DNA of 64,000 nucleotides from Pseudochelatococcus sp050946405. GTDB lineage: Bacteria; Pseudomonadota; Alphaproteobacteria; Rhizobiales; Beijerinckiaceae. Both the position numbers and the translations under genes were made by a program. The first letter of the stretch is position 1. Each line of letters starts with the position of its first letter. The notes under the pieces are model-generated. The model was not told where the DNA came from. It did no database searches and saw only the letters and a program-made list of their open reading frames with translations. The stretch lies in contig NZ_JBMNUS010000001.1 of the NCBI RefSeq assembly GCF_050946405.1, positions 248,001 to 312,000 on the forward strand, in the 5' to 3' direction. Below, piece by piece: positions 1-8,457 of the stretch.

Positions 1-1267
1 CGGCGAGCAACGCCGGCGAGATGCCCGCATCGATGAGGAGGCGCGCCTCCCCGTAGGCCTGTGCATAAAAATCCGCCGGCAGGCCAACCGTCACCGAAGT
101 CTCGAAGCGCCGCCCGGAGAACGACTGGTTCTCGACGCCGAGCTGCGCGAACGTCAATTCCGCGCCCTCCGTGACGAACGGCGCCGGCGGGTGGATGAAG
201 GATGCCGTATCGATGCCCGCCGCATGGGCTCCGCTTCCCCCGGCGGTCGCGGCGATACCCGCGACGGCCTGGTCGATATCCTTCGCCGCCGCGCCGGTGA
301 TCAGCAAGGCGGAACTGCCGTCGCGCAACATCGTGAAACCGACGGAACGGCCGGCCGACATGGCGCCGGCCGACATGGCGCCGGCAGCGGAGGCAAGCGC
401 CGGCGGCAGCCTGGCCGCAGGGGCCATCACCACCACGAGTTCGCCGGGGCGAGAACCCTCCGGCACGCTCTGCGGCAAGGCGACGACAGGATGGCTGAAG
501 CGCCCGCGCAACGCCAGCGCCTGCGAAAGACGCAGCAAGGGCTGCTCCATGCCCGCATCGACCCCGCCCGGCACGACCACCGACAGCGTGGTGCGGCCGT
601 TCCGGTCGAAACCCGCCGCCGGAAGATCGTCGAGCGATTGCAGACGGAGGGCCGGAGCGTCGTTTCCGAACGTCAGCACCGTGCGGGCTGCGTCGATATC
701 GGTCCAGAGCTCGTAGGTGCCGTCCACCGAGCATGCGACACGGTGGCGTTGCTCGGCTTCGATGCGGATGCTGTTCGCACCCGCCCGCATCATACCCTCG
801 GCCAGCGGCGCCTCGAGGAGTTGCACGCCGTCGGGCGAGGCGATGGCCGTCTTCAGCACAGGCTGGCCGTTGATGAAGACTTGCAGCCGGGAGACCTCCG
901 GCATCACGGCGATGGCATTGATGTAAGCCAGCTTCAGGCTTTTCGCCGCCTCCGCCTGCCCCGCCGTCAGGAAGATGCTCCAGGCGCGCGAGGCACGCTC
1001 GCCCGCAAATCGCAAATCCCCCATCGGCAGCAGATGCCGGACGATGTCGGGCGCGCGCACCGGCACGGACGCCGCCGGAAGTGCCGGCAACGGGGGAACC
1101 TCGGCCTGCGGGCGGGCGCGTTCTCTCTCGCCCGCGCTCTCGTGCTGCATGTCGAACGGCACTATGTGCCGCGCCTGCGCCAGATCGGTAAACCTGTCGA
1201 GGGACGGCGCGGCCGAGGGCACGGCGACTGCGCCGAGGATCAGGAAAACGGCGGCCGATCGTTTCAT
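1..1267 (-). CDS. bcsB: Cellulose synthase periplasmic subunit BcsB, N-terminal part (3' end outside window)
   Basis: The reading frame starts at the ATG at 1267 and runs open off the left edge, giving about 422 residues of a protein that is usually 700-800. The N-terminus looks like a Sec signal peptide (KR then a hydrophobic run ending PSAAPS). After it come segments typical of the BcsB carbohydrate-binding/flavodoxin-like repeats, for example FINGQPV and LVVVMAP. BcsB is the inner-membrane-anchored periplasmic partner that guides the glucan made by BcsA. Its ATG overlaps the bcsA stop codon (ATGA, 1264-1267), so the two are translationally coupled, and bcsN-bcsA-bcsB reads as one operon. 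A 15-base in-frame tandem duplication at 354-383 repeats the residues SAGAM. Family assignment rests mainly on context with BcsA and on these segments. Confidence 0.88.
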   Translation of the reverse strand, partial: MKRSAAVFLILGAVAVPSAAPSLDRFTDLAQARHIVPFDMQHESAGERERARPQAEVPPLPALPAASVPVRAPDIVRHLLPMGDLRFAGERASRAWSIFLTAGQAEAAKSLKLAYINAIAVMPEVSRLQVFINGQPVLKTAIASPDGVQLLEAPLAEGMMRAGANSIRIEAEQRHRVACSVDGTYELWTDIDAARTVLTFGNDAPALRLQSLDDLPAAGFDRNGRTTLSVVVPGGVDAGMEQPLLRLSQALALRGRFSHPVVALPQSVPEGSRPGELVVVMAPAARLPPALASAAGAMSAGAMSAGRSVGFTMLRDGSSALLITGAAAKDIDQAVAGIAATAGGSGAHAAGIDTASFIHPPAPFVTEGAELTFAQLGVENQSFSGRRFETSVTVGLPADFYAQAYGEARLLIDAGISPALLA

Positions 1268-3441
1268 GATCCCGCCCCCGCGACTTTCGCGCCCGAACGA
1301 CCGCGCGCGAACAGGAAGCGGAGCCCGCGCGCGGTCTGGCGAAGCGCCGTTCGCAGGAACCACAGCGACCCGCGCAAGATGCCGACATTGGCGCGCCGCG
1401 ACTTCTGGAACTTTTCCCACTGGTCGGCGCTGGCGAAGGCGAGATCGGCGATCAGGATGTGGTGGATCGCCCTGGTGGCGGCGAACTGGCATCCGATGCG
1501 CACCACGCCGTTCGCGGTCGTCTTGCGGACTATCACGGGCAGGGGCGCGCCGATCTCCCCCGACGAGGTTCGGAAGGTGATGGAGGCGTGGGAATCCCTC
1601 GGCAGCGATTCGGCGCGGGCGTTGACCAGCCGGATGCCCGCGCCGCCGATGGAGACGTCCTCGATCGTGCCGGCGAAGGTTTCGCCCCCGGCGGTGGTCA
1701 GGTCGCAGCGCCGCATGATGTCGACGCGGTGGGTGCTCCGCCTGTTGCGGCGCTCCGACACCACGCCCAGCGCGCAGCCGGCGATGATCAGGTTGACGAC
1801 GTTCCAGCCCCCGATGAGCACCATCAGCCCCGCCGTGCCGGGCCACAGGACGATCCGCACGATCGTCACCGCCAGCGCAACCGCGAGGATACCGAAGATG
1901 AAGAAGAGCGGCAGGCCGATGTCCGAAATCCGCGACTCCGCCCGCACCTCGTTCTTGGCGGTGACGCGGAAGGACGGCTTGCGCGGATTGATCAGCGCGG
2001 AGATCACCGCCGGCAGCAGGTAGACCGACTGAAGGTATTCGTAAAGCTCCGATATCCACGGCCAGCGGCAGAAGCCGTAAAGGTAGTTCTGCATCAGCAG
2101 GTTCACGGTCATATATGTCACCACATAGGCGAGAAACTCGCTTTCGGAGATGACGAAGATCTTGAGCGAAAAGAAGATATACAGGAGCGGCGCCAGGAGG
2201 AAGACGAGCCGCGACAGCGGAAAGAACCAGTGCAGCGCGCTGGACAGGTAGCAAAGACGCTGCGGAAACGTGAGGCCCCGCTTCAACGGCGGGCAATCGA
2301 ACAGCATGATCTGCGTCATGCCCTGCGCCCAGCGCGACCGCTGGCCGATGAAGTTCGCATAGGTTTCCGGCTGCAATCCGGCGATCAGCGGCTTGTCGAC
2401 ATACGCGCTGGACCAGCCGCGCGCATGCAGGCTGAGCGCCGTTTCGCAATCCTCGGTGATGCTCCTGTGGCGGAAGCCGCCGATCTCGTCGAGCGCCGCG
2501 CGCCGCAGGACGGCGGCGGAACCGCAGAAAAACACCGCGTTCCACTTGTCGAGCGAGCGCATGACGATGCCGTTGAACATTTCGTTCTCGGACGGCATCT
2601 TCTCGAACGTGTCGAGATTGTATTCGATCGGATCGGGATTGATGAAGAAGTGCGGCGTCTGCACCAGGAAGAGCCTGCTGTCGTCCTTGAAGAACCCGAC
2701 CGTCTCCGACAGAAAGGTGCGCGCCGGCGCGTGGTCGGCGTCGAACACGGCGATCAGCTCGCCCGAGGCATGCGCCAGCGCGTTGTTCAGATTGCCCGCC
2801 TTGGCGTGTTCATTGGCGGCCCGCGCGAGGTAGCGGACGCCGAGATCCTCGCATAGCTGGCTCAGCTCCGCCCGCCTTTGCTGGGCCGCGAGGGCGATGA
2901 CGGCATCCTCCGCATTGCACTTCTCGTCGGTGCCACCGTCGTCGAGCAGCCAGACCGTCAGCCTGTCGGCCGGATAGTCCATGCTTTTCGCCGCGGCGAG
3001 CGTGGTGGCGAGCATCGCCGCATCTTCATTGTAGGAAGGCACGAAGACATCGACCGTCGGCAGGTCGTCGCGCGCGAACCGCGGGCTGGTGCGCGGCCGG
3101 GGCGGCGCCGCGACCACGAACAGGCTGAGCCCGAGCATGACGATGCCGTACATTTCCGCGCCGTAAAGCAGAATGGCGGGAATGAAGTTCTCGATTTCGC
3201 TCGTCGGCGGCAGCGTGCTCGTGGTGCGCCAGTAGGCGTAGCGCAGGATGACGCAGGAGCCGAGCGCCAGCATCACCTGCCGCCACGCGCCTTGCACGCG
3301 CGCAAGCTTCAGCAGCGCCATCGCCACGATCACCGCGCACGAGAACATCAGATGCGCCTGAAGGCTGACGGGCAGCGACAGCAGGCCGATGACGACCAGC
3401 GACAGCAAGCCCCAGAACATCCCCGCTCCGATTTTTTTCAT
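1264..3441 (-). CDS. bcsA: Cellulose synthase catalytic subunit (UDP-forming)
   Basis: A 725-residue membrane GT2 enzyme that polymerises UDP-glucose into beta-1,4-glucan and extrudes it. The catalytic signatures are all visible: DDG at about 167-169, DAD at 234-236, TED at 329-331 and the QRSRW (QxxRW) motif at 367-371. Hydrophobic segments lie near residues 8-45 and 85-112 before the catalytic domain, and near 400-460 and 505-562 after it. A C-terminal PilZ domain follows, with the RxxxR element (R568/R572) and DxSxxG (D595, S597, G600), the c-di-GMP-binding residues that in studied BcsA proteins relieve autoinhibition. Synthesis is therefore probably switched on by c-di-GMP. It starts 42 bases after bcsN ends and overlaps bcsB by four bases. 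Length and motif order are normal. Confidence 0.96.
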   Translation of the reverse strand: MKKIGAGMFWGLLSLVVIGLLSLPVSLQAHLMFSCAVIVAMALLKLARVQGAWRQVMLALGSCVILRYAYWRTTSTLPPTSEIENFIPAILLYGAEMYGIVMLGLSLFVVAAPPRPRTSPRFARDDLPTVDVFVPSYNEDAAMLATTLAAAKSMDYPADRLTVWLLDDGGTDEKCNAEDAVIALAAQQRRAELSQLCEDLGVRYLARAANEHAKAGNLNNALAHASGELIAVFDADHAPARTFLSETVGFFKDDSRLFLVQTPHFFINPDPIEYNLDTFEKMPSENEMFNGIVMRSLDKWNAVFFCGSAAVLRRAALDEIGGFRHRSITEDCETALSLHARGWSSAYVDKPLIAGLQPETYANFIGQRSRWAQGMTQIMLFDCPPLKRGLTFPQRLCYLSSALHWFFPLSRLVFLLAPLLYIFFSLKIFVISESEFLAYVVTYMTVNLLMQNYLYGFCRWPWISELYEYLQSVYLLPAVISALINPRKPSFRVTAKNEVRAESRISDIGLPLFFIFGILAVALAVTIVRIVLWPGTAGLMVLIGGWNVVNLIIAGCALGVVSERRNRRSTHRVDIMRRCDLTTAGGETFAGTIEDVSIGGAGIRLVNARAESLPRDSHASITFRTSSGEIGAPLPVIVRKTTANGVVRIGCQFAATRAIHHILIADLAFASADQWEKFQKSRRANVGILRGSLWFLRTALRQTARGLRFLFARGRSGAKVAGAGS

Positions 3442-3483
3442 GTCGTATTCCTTCGGAACATCGGCTCGATCCGTGCAAAGGCG

Positions 3484-4464
3484 TTACGGAGGCAGGGGAA
3501 CGGTGGGATAGCCGCCGGAACCGGCCGGCGCGGAACGCGGAGGAAGCAGCGGCGAAGCAAGGTCGTCGGCGAAGGCGTTTCCGTCCTCCTCCGCATCGGC
3601 CGCCGCCCTGCGCGGCGCCCGCCGCACTTGCGGCGCCGGCGTGGGCACGGGATTGGCCGGCAGCAGGTTGGCGGGCCGCACTTCCGTTCCGGGCTGGCCG
3701 AATTCAGCCGGCAGGACGGGCGCCTCCTCGTAAGGCTGCCAGTGCCAACGCGACAGGTAGGCGTTGACGGTGAAGCCGAACATGACGCCCAGCAGATCGG
3801 CCTCGCTGGCATCCGCGTCGCAAAACGCCAGCCGGATGTCGATCTTGCCGCCCTGGCCGTCGATCAGCGACACGTACCGGTTGCGGCTGACGGTTTGCCA
3901 GGCGTAGAGACAGACGTCGCCCGTCGATGCGCGGCCGGTCGCGAAGCCGAAGGGACCGTAGCGATTCTGCACGAAATAGGACGACGTGCGCATCGCGACA
4001 TCGGGAAACTGCTCCGACAGCTCGCGCTGGATGAGTTCGGGCGACAGCGGCTCCAGCGTCAGTTCGCGGCTTCCCTGCCCGCCGCTGTCGCCCGGCAGCA
4101 TGAACGTGACCCGGAAGCGGTTCTGTCCCGGTCTTTTCGCATGCGTTTCAAGCAGCAGTTCCTGCACGTAGGCGTTCGCGTAACGGCTTTCCAGAACGTT
4201 GAGAATCGACGCGCTGCCCGGCGCGGGCACCACCATCGCGCGACCGCGCGAGACCTCGCTGACATCGCTGATCGTTTCGAGATCGCGGGGATCGAAGCGC
4301 GGCGTGCAGGCCGCGAGGCACAACAGCGCCAACATCGCCGGAAGCGCAACGCGACGGACTTCCCTGCCGGACGGGAAAGGTGCGAACGACACGCGGCCGG
4401 CTTCGTCAAACCTTGCTTGCGGGCCATCGGGCTTCAAACTGTATGATCCACCGGCAAATTTCAT
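3484..4464 (-). CDS. bcsN: Cellulose biosynthesis protein BcsN, putative lipoprotein
   Basis: 326 residues, first gene of the bcs operon. The protein carries a hydrophobic run ending in a lipobox-like LCLAAC at about residues 47-53, so it is probably a lipoprotein facing the periplasm. About 40 mostly polar residues precede that run, longer than a usual signal peptide. The ATG at 4464 has a good Shine-Dalgarno sequence (GGAAGG about 9 bases upstream) and no better downstream start was found. A globular middle is followed by a Pro/Ala-rich, low-complexity tail ending in PLPP. BcsN occurs in cellulose operons of Rhizobiales; its biochemical role is not settled. The assignment comes from position directly before bcsA plus overall resemblance to that family. 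Confidence 0.75.
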   Translation of the reverse strand: MKFAGGSYSLKPDGPQARFDEAGRVSFAPFPSGREVRRVALPAMLALLCLAACTPRFDPRDLETISDVSEVSRGRAMVVPAPGSASILNVLESRYANAYVQELLLETHAKRPGQNRFRVTFMLPGDSGGQGSRELTLEPLSPELIQRELSEQFPDVAMRTSSYFVQNRYGPFGFATGRASTGDVCLYAWQTVSRNRYVSLIDGQGGKIDIRLAFCDADASEADLLGVMFGFTVNAYLSRWHWQPYEEAPVLPAEFGQPGTEVRPANLLPANPVPTPAPQVRRAPRRAAADAEEDGNAFADDLASPLLPPRSAPAGSGGYPTVPLPP

Positions 4465-4771
4465 TCGTCCATGCCTTCCGGCGTAAAATCATGCGATCGG
4501 CAATCGTCCGAACAGCGATATGAAAACCTGATGGCGTCGCGCCATGCGCCTTATCTTGCGCATTTGCCGACAGTATGATGCCTTTCGCCTCCCCTATCGC
4601 GAACGAACGACATAAACGTCTCATTGTCAGACGCTAATGTCGCCTCAAATGGTTAATAGAGATTTACGCTGTTTGCGAAAACACGTCGCCGTGAGCGTGG
4701 CGTTTACCAACGGTTAGCAGACGGTCGTTCTCGCCATGGCGGCAAACGTGCGGGCGCACCCCGGCCGAGGC
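4465..4771. other. Intergenic region upstream of bcsN
   Basis: About 300 bases between the bcsN start and the terminator of the tRNA-Val transcript. It must hold the promoter of the bcs operon (minus strand). A TTAA-N7-TTAC sequence at 4653-4667 is one base away from the alphaproteobacterial CtrA consensus TTAA-N7-TTAA, but one near-match in 300 bases is weak. No open reading frame here looks coding. Confidence 0.4.
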
Positions 4772-4813
4772 AAAAAAACTGCGGCGGCGCGAAGCCCGCC
4801 ACGGGCTGCGCCG
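4772..4813 (-). terminator. Rho-independent terminator of tRNA-Val
   Basis: On the minus strand a hairpin forms from CGGCGC plus AGCCCG (4802-4813) and their complements (4785-4798), with a 3-base loop and a 2-base bulge. Six bases after the stem comes a run of seven T (A7 at 4772-4778 on the plus strand). It lies about 40 bases downstream of the tRNA 3' end, where a terminator is expected. Confidence 0.75.
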
Positions 4814-4852
4814 ATCGGCAGCTTCAGGAAAAGAGGTCGGATTCGAAGAGAT

Positions 4853-4929
4853 TGGTGGGCGGTGAGGGATTCGAACCCCCGACATCCACGGTGTAAACGT
4901 GGCGCTCTAACCAGCTGAGCTAACCGCCC
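4853..4929 (-). tRNA. tRNA-Val (anticodon TAC)
   Basis: A 77-base cloverleaf read on the minus strand. The acceptor stem GGGCGGT (4923-4929) pairs with ACCGCCC (4857-4863), the discriminator A is at 4856 and an encoded CCA lies at 4853-4855. The D arm contains AGCTCAGCTGG and the T arm GGGTTCGAATCCC. The anticodon loop TTTACAC sits between CCACG and CGTGG, so the anticodon is TAC (reads GUA). A terminator follows at 4772-4813. Confidence 0.97.
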
Positions 4930-5250
4930 GACCGCGCCGCGCGCGATCCTGTTCCCGACAGGATGCGGTTTCCGGCTGTCGATCATTGTGGCCGCCGGAG
5001 CGGCACCTTATCGTCTACGGCAACCCGCCAGACGTTTCAAGATGCAAATCGCCCTCCGCCGGCCTGCCGCGCGATATCCGCCACGGCGGGCACAACGCTC
5101 GGGGAGCATAGACCCTGATGCGCCCGCGATGCGCCGGCGCAAGATGCATAGACCCGAATCGGAATTTTTCTCCGTTCACGCCCCTGCATCAGATCCGCCG
5201 GAAACGGCTTCCTTCGCCGATCAGATGCAGTAACGGCAAACGGAAAGGCT
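4930..5250. other. Intergenic region between tRNA-Val and hup, with a hairpin at 5184-5230
   Basis: No gene is supported in these 321 bases. An inverted repeat pairs CTGCATC-A-GATC (5184-5195) with GATC-A-GATGCAG (5219-5230), 11 base pairs with one internal A-A mismatch, starting 20 bases past the hup stop codon. It lacks a T run on the minus strand, so it may be a weak hup terminator or an mRNA-stabilising 3' hairpin. The tRNA promoter should lie in the 4930-5100 part. Confidence 0.45.
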
Positions 5251-5529
5251 TCACTTGCCGTTGACGGCATCCTTGAGGCCGGCGCCGGCCTTGAACTTGG
5301 GCGTGCGGGAGGCGGCGACCTCGATGATCTCGCCGGTGCGAGGGTTGCGCGCCGTGCCGGCGGGACGGTCCGCGACCACGAAGGTGCCGAAGCCGATCAG
5401 CTTCACTTCGTCGCCGCCGGCCAGCGCCGAGGTGATCACTTCGATGGCGGCGTCCAGCGCGTCGCCTGCCTGGGCTTTGGTCAGCCCCGCCTTGTCAGCA
5501 ACGGCTGAAACGAGATCACCCTTATTCAT
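5251..5529 (-). CDS. hup: DNA-binding protein HU
   Basis: 92 residues, the standard HU length. The protein begins MNKGDLV and has the HU/IHF signature in its DNA-clasping arm (GFGTF, then RPAGTARNPRTGE around residues 55-68), including the conserved NP that intercalates into bent DNA. HU compacts the nucleoid and bends DNA without sequence preference, as a homodimer when only one gene is present. A strong ribosome-binding site (AGGAGGA) precedes the ATG at 5529. It lies downstream of lon in the same orientation, an arrangement common in alphaproteobacteria, but the lon terminator at 5665-5700 separates the two, so it probably has its own promoter within 5530-5664. Confidence 0.95.
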   Translation of the reverse strand: MNKGDLVSAVADKAGLTKAQAGDALDAAIEVITSALAGGDEVKLIGFGTFVVADRPAGTARNPRTGEIIEVAASRTPKFKAGAGLKDAVNGK

Positions 5530-5664
5530 TTGGTCCTCCTGAACGCGTCACCCGATTTGTGACTTCCATGCCTGCCGTCTGCGACATCCGTCCAATCAAA
5601 TGGCAGGTGCCACCGGATGCCGCAAATTATAAGCGAACGCAATGCCTTCACAGCGACTTTCGAC

Positions 5665-5700
5665 AAAAAAGGCCTCCCGGATCTGCTCCGGGAGGCCGTT
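5665..5700 (-). terminator. Rho-independent terminator of lon
   Basis: A perfect 11-base-pair stem (5671-5681 with 5687-5697, GGCCTCCCGGA and its complement) with a 5-base loop, followed on the minus strand by six T (A6 at 5665-5670). It sits about 35 bases after the lon stop codon. A shorter T4 on the other side means it could also stop plus-strand transcription, though no plus-strand gene lies there. Confidence 0.9.
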
Positions 5701-5730
5701 TTCAACAATTATTCCGCACTATCAGCCGGT

Positions 5731-8160
5731 TCAGTGGGCCACCGCCGTCTTGCCGTCGCCGTCTTCGGCGGGGCGGGGCAGGGTTGCCGCCTCGCCGGCC
5801 GGCTGCCGGTCAAGCGCCGCGGGCAGACGCACCAGCGCGTGCTGGAGCACCTGATCCATGCGCGAGACGGGCACGATCTCCAGCCCGTTCTTCACGCTGT
5901 CCGGCAGTTCCGCCAGATCCTTGGCGTTCTCTTCCGGGATGAGCACCTTCTTCAGCCCGCCGCGCAACGCCGCGAGCAGCTTCTCCTTCAGTCCGCCGAT
6001 CGGCAGCACGCGGCCGCGCAGCGTCACCTCGCCCGTCATCGCGATATCGCGGCGCACCGGAATGCCCGTCACGGTCGAGACGATGGCCGTCGCCATGCCG
6101 ATACCCGCCGAGGGGCCGTCCTTGGGCGTCGCGCCTTCGGGAACGTGAACGTGAATGTCGTGCGCGTCGAAGAACGCCGGATCGATGCCGAAATCGGGCG
6201 CGCGCGAGCGGACATAGGAGGCCGCCGCCGAAATCGATTCCTTCATCACGTCCTTCAGGTTGCCCGTCACCGTCATCTTGCCCTTGCCGGGCATGGTGAT
6301 GCCTTCGATGGTCAGCAGCTCGCCGCCCACCTCGGTCCACGCCAGCCCGGTGACGGCGCCCACCTGATCCTCCGTCTCGACCTCGCCGAAGCGGTACTTC
6401 GGCGCGCCGAGATAGTCGGCCAGATTCTCTTCCGTCACCCGCACGCTGTCCGACTTCTTGAGCACGATCTCCTTCACCGCCTTGCGAATCAGGTTGGAGA
6501 TCTCGCGCTCCAGATTGCGCACGCCGGCCTCGCGCGTGTAACGGCGGATCAGCAGCAGCAGCCCCGCGTCGTCGATCGCCCACTCGCCTTCCTTGAGTCC
6601 GTGCTTGCGCACGGCTTCCGGGATGAGGTGCTTGCGGCTGATCTCCAGCTTCTCCTCTTCCGTATAGCCGGCGATGCGGATCACCTCCATACGGTCGAGC
6701 AGCGGCGAGGGGATGTTCAGCGTGTTAGCCGTCGTCACGAACATCACGTTCGAGAGATCGTAATCGACCTCAAGATAATGGTCGTTGAACGTGCCGTTCT
6801 GCTCCGGGTCCAGCACCTCCAGCAGGGCCGCCGACGGATCGCCGCGGAAGTCCATGCCCATCTTGTCGATCTCGTCGAGCAGGATGAGCGGATTGGACGT
6901 CTTGGCCTTGCGCATCGACTGGATGATCTTGCCGGGCATCGAGCCGATGTAGGTGCGCCGGTGGCCGCGAATCTCGGCCTCGTCCCGCACGCCGCCGAGC
7001 GAAAGGCGCACGAACTCGCGCCCCGTGGCCTTGGCGAGCGACTTGCCGAGCGAGGTCTTGCCGACGCCGGGCGGTCCGACGAGGCACAGGATCGGGCCCG
7101 TGAGCTTGTTGGCGCGCTGCTGCACCGCGAGATATTCGACGATGCGCTCCTTCACCTTGTCGAGGCCGTAATGATCGGCGTCCAGAACCTTCTGCGCCAG
7201 ATCGAGATCCTTCTTGATCTTCGAGCGCTTCGACCACGGAATGCCGAGAATCCAGTCGAGATAGTTGCGCACCACCGTCGCCTCGGCGGACATGGGCGAC
7301 ATCTGGCGCAGCTTCTTCAGCTCGCCCAGCGCCTTCTCGCGCGCCTCCTTGGTCAGGCGCGTCTTCTCGATCCGCTCCTCGATCTCGGTCAGTTCATCGC
7401 GGCCGTCCTCGTCGCCCAGTTCCTTCTGGATGGCCTTCATCTGCTCGTTCAGGTAGTATTCGCGCTGCGTCTTCTCCATCTGCCGCTTGACGCGCGTGCG
7501 AATGCGCTTTTCCACCTGAAGGACGGAAATCTCGCTCTCCATCAGCCCGAGCGCCTTCTCAAGCCGCTCCGAAACCGACGAGGCTTCGAGAATGGCCTGC
7601 TTGTCGGCGATCTTCACCGCCAGATGCGACGCCACCGTATCGGCGAGCTTCGACGGCTCATCGATCTGCGTGACGGCGGAAACGACCTCGGGCGAGATCT
7701 TCTTGTTCAGCTTGACGTAGTTTTCGAACTCGGCCACCACCGAGCGCGCCAGCGCCTCGACCTCGACATCGCCGCCGCTCGACTCGGGCAGCGCCTCCGC
7801 CTCGGCCTCGTAGAAGCCGTCGCTGCGCGTATAGGTGCGCACGCGCGCACGCGCAGCCCCCTCAACCAGCACCTTGACGGTGCCGTCGGGCAGCTTCAGC
7901 AGTTGCAGCACGTTGGCGAGGGTGCCGACCTGATAGATCGCGTCGGTTGCCGGATCGTCGTCGGATGCGTTGATCTGCGTGGCGAGCAGAATATGACGGT
8001 CGCTCTTGACGACCTCCTCCAGCGCGCGGATCGACTTGTCGCGCCCTACGAAAAGCGGCACGACCATATGCGGGAAAACAACGATGTCGCGGAGCGGGAG
8101 AACGGGATAAATCCCGACCGTTCCGGCAGTCACCACCTGGCGGGGCTTCGTTGTCGTCAT
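5731..8160 (-). CDS. lon: ATP-dependent protease Lon
   Basis: 809 residues when started at the ATG at 8160. That start begins MTTTKPRQ directly before the conserved N-terminal LON domain (PVLPLRDIVVFPHMVVPLFVGR) and has an AGGA about 9 bases upstream. The frame stays open upstream, but the extra residues match nothing expected. Domains in order: N-terminal substrate domain, AAA+ module with Walker A GPPGVGKT near residue 360 and Walker B LILLDEIDK, then the Ser-Lys protease domain with the KDGPSAG serine site and the dyad lysine in GGLKEKLLAA. Lon degrades misfolded and regulatory proteins in the cytoplasm. It is next to hup and clpX-clpP on the same strand, but hairpins on both sides suggest it is transcribed alone. 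A heat-shock promoter is likely but was not identified. Confidence 0.97.
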   Translation of the reverse strand: MTTTKPRQVVTAGTVGIYPVLPLRDIVVFPHMVVPLFVGRDKSIRALEEVVKSDRHILLATQINASDDDPATDAIYQVGTLANVLQLLKLPDGTVKVLVEGAARARVRTYTRSDGFYEAEAEALPESSGGDVEVEALARSVVAEFENYVKLNKKISPEVVSAVTQIDEPSKLADTVASHLAVKIADKQAILEASSVSERLEKALGLMESEISVLQVEKRIRTRVKRQMEKTQREYYLNEQMKAIQKELGDEDGRDELTEIEERIEKTRLTKEAREKALGELKKLRQMSPMSAEATVVRNYLDWILGIPWSKRSKIKKDLDLAQKVLDADHYGLDKVKERIVEYLAVQQRANKLTGPILCLVGPPGVGKTSLGKSLAKATGREFVRLSLGGVRDEAEIRGHRRTYIGSMPGKIIQSMRKAKTSNPLILLDEIDKMGMDFRGDPSAALLEVLDPEQNGTFNDHYLEVDYDLSNVMFVTTANTLNIPSPLLDRMEVIRIAGYTEEEKLEISRKHLIPEAVRKHGLKEGEWAIDDAGLLLLIRRYTREAGVRNLEREISNLIRKAVKEIVLKKSDSVRVTEENLADYLGAPKYRFGEVETEDQVGAVTGLAWTEVGGELLTIEGITMPGKGKMTVTGNLKDVMKESISAAASYVRSRAPDFGIDPAFFDAHDIHVHVPEGATPKDGPSAGIGMATAIVSTVTGIPVRRDIAMTGEVTLRGRVLPIGGLKEKLLAALRGGLKKVLIPEENAKDLAELPDSVKNGLEIVPVSRMDQVLQHALVRLPAALDRQPAGEAATLPRPAEDGDGKTAVAH

Positions 8161-8395
8161 GGCCCGTATCCTTTCTTTTGCGCCCGCGCCCCCGGTTCCG
8201 GCAGGCTCTCGGACGGATTGCCGAAAGCGCTCATCGCGGCGGGCGACTGCTTCCGGTGCGCCGCCTCCATCACCCGGCTGGCATGATGGATCGGCCGGCG
8301 GCTTCCTTAAGTTGGAGAGACTTGCGCCGGCTTTCAAGTTCGCCGACACCAAGAAGTGTGCACAAGCACCGCAAACGCTGCACTTGATGCACGAA

Positions 8396-8421
8396 GGGCG
8401 CCGTCATGAAAAACGGCGCCC
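8396..8421 (-). terminator. Terminator-like hairpin after clpX
   Basis: A perfect 9-base-pair inverted repeat (GGGCGCCGT at 8396-8404, ACGGCGCCC at 8413-8421) with an 8-base loop, 36 bases past the clpX stop codon. On the minus strand only TTC follows the stem, so the T tract is poor. Position and symmetry still favour transcription termination or processing. Confidence 0.55.
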
Positions 8422-8457
8422 GTCAAAACGGCTCCTCGCTGTCCGCCCGCCGGCGGA

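Noticed and set aside
4653..4667. TTAA-N7-TTAC near-match to the CtrA site before bcsN
   Set aside because: One mismatch, one site, and no second half-site; expected by chance in a region of this size.
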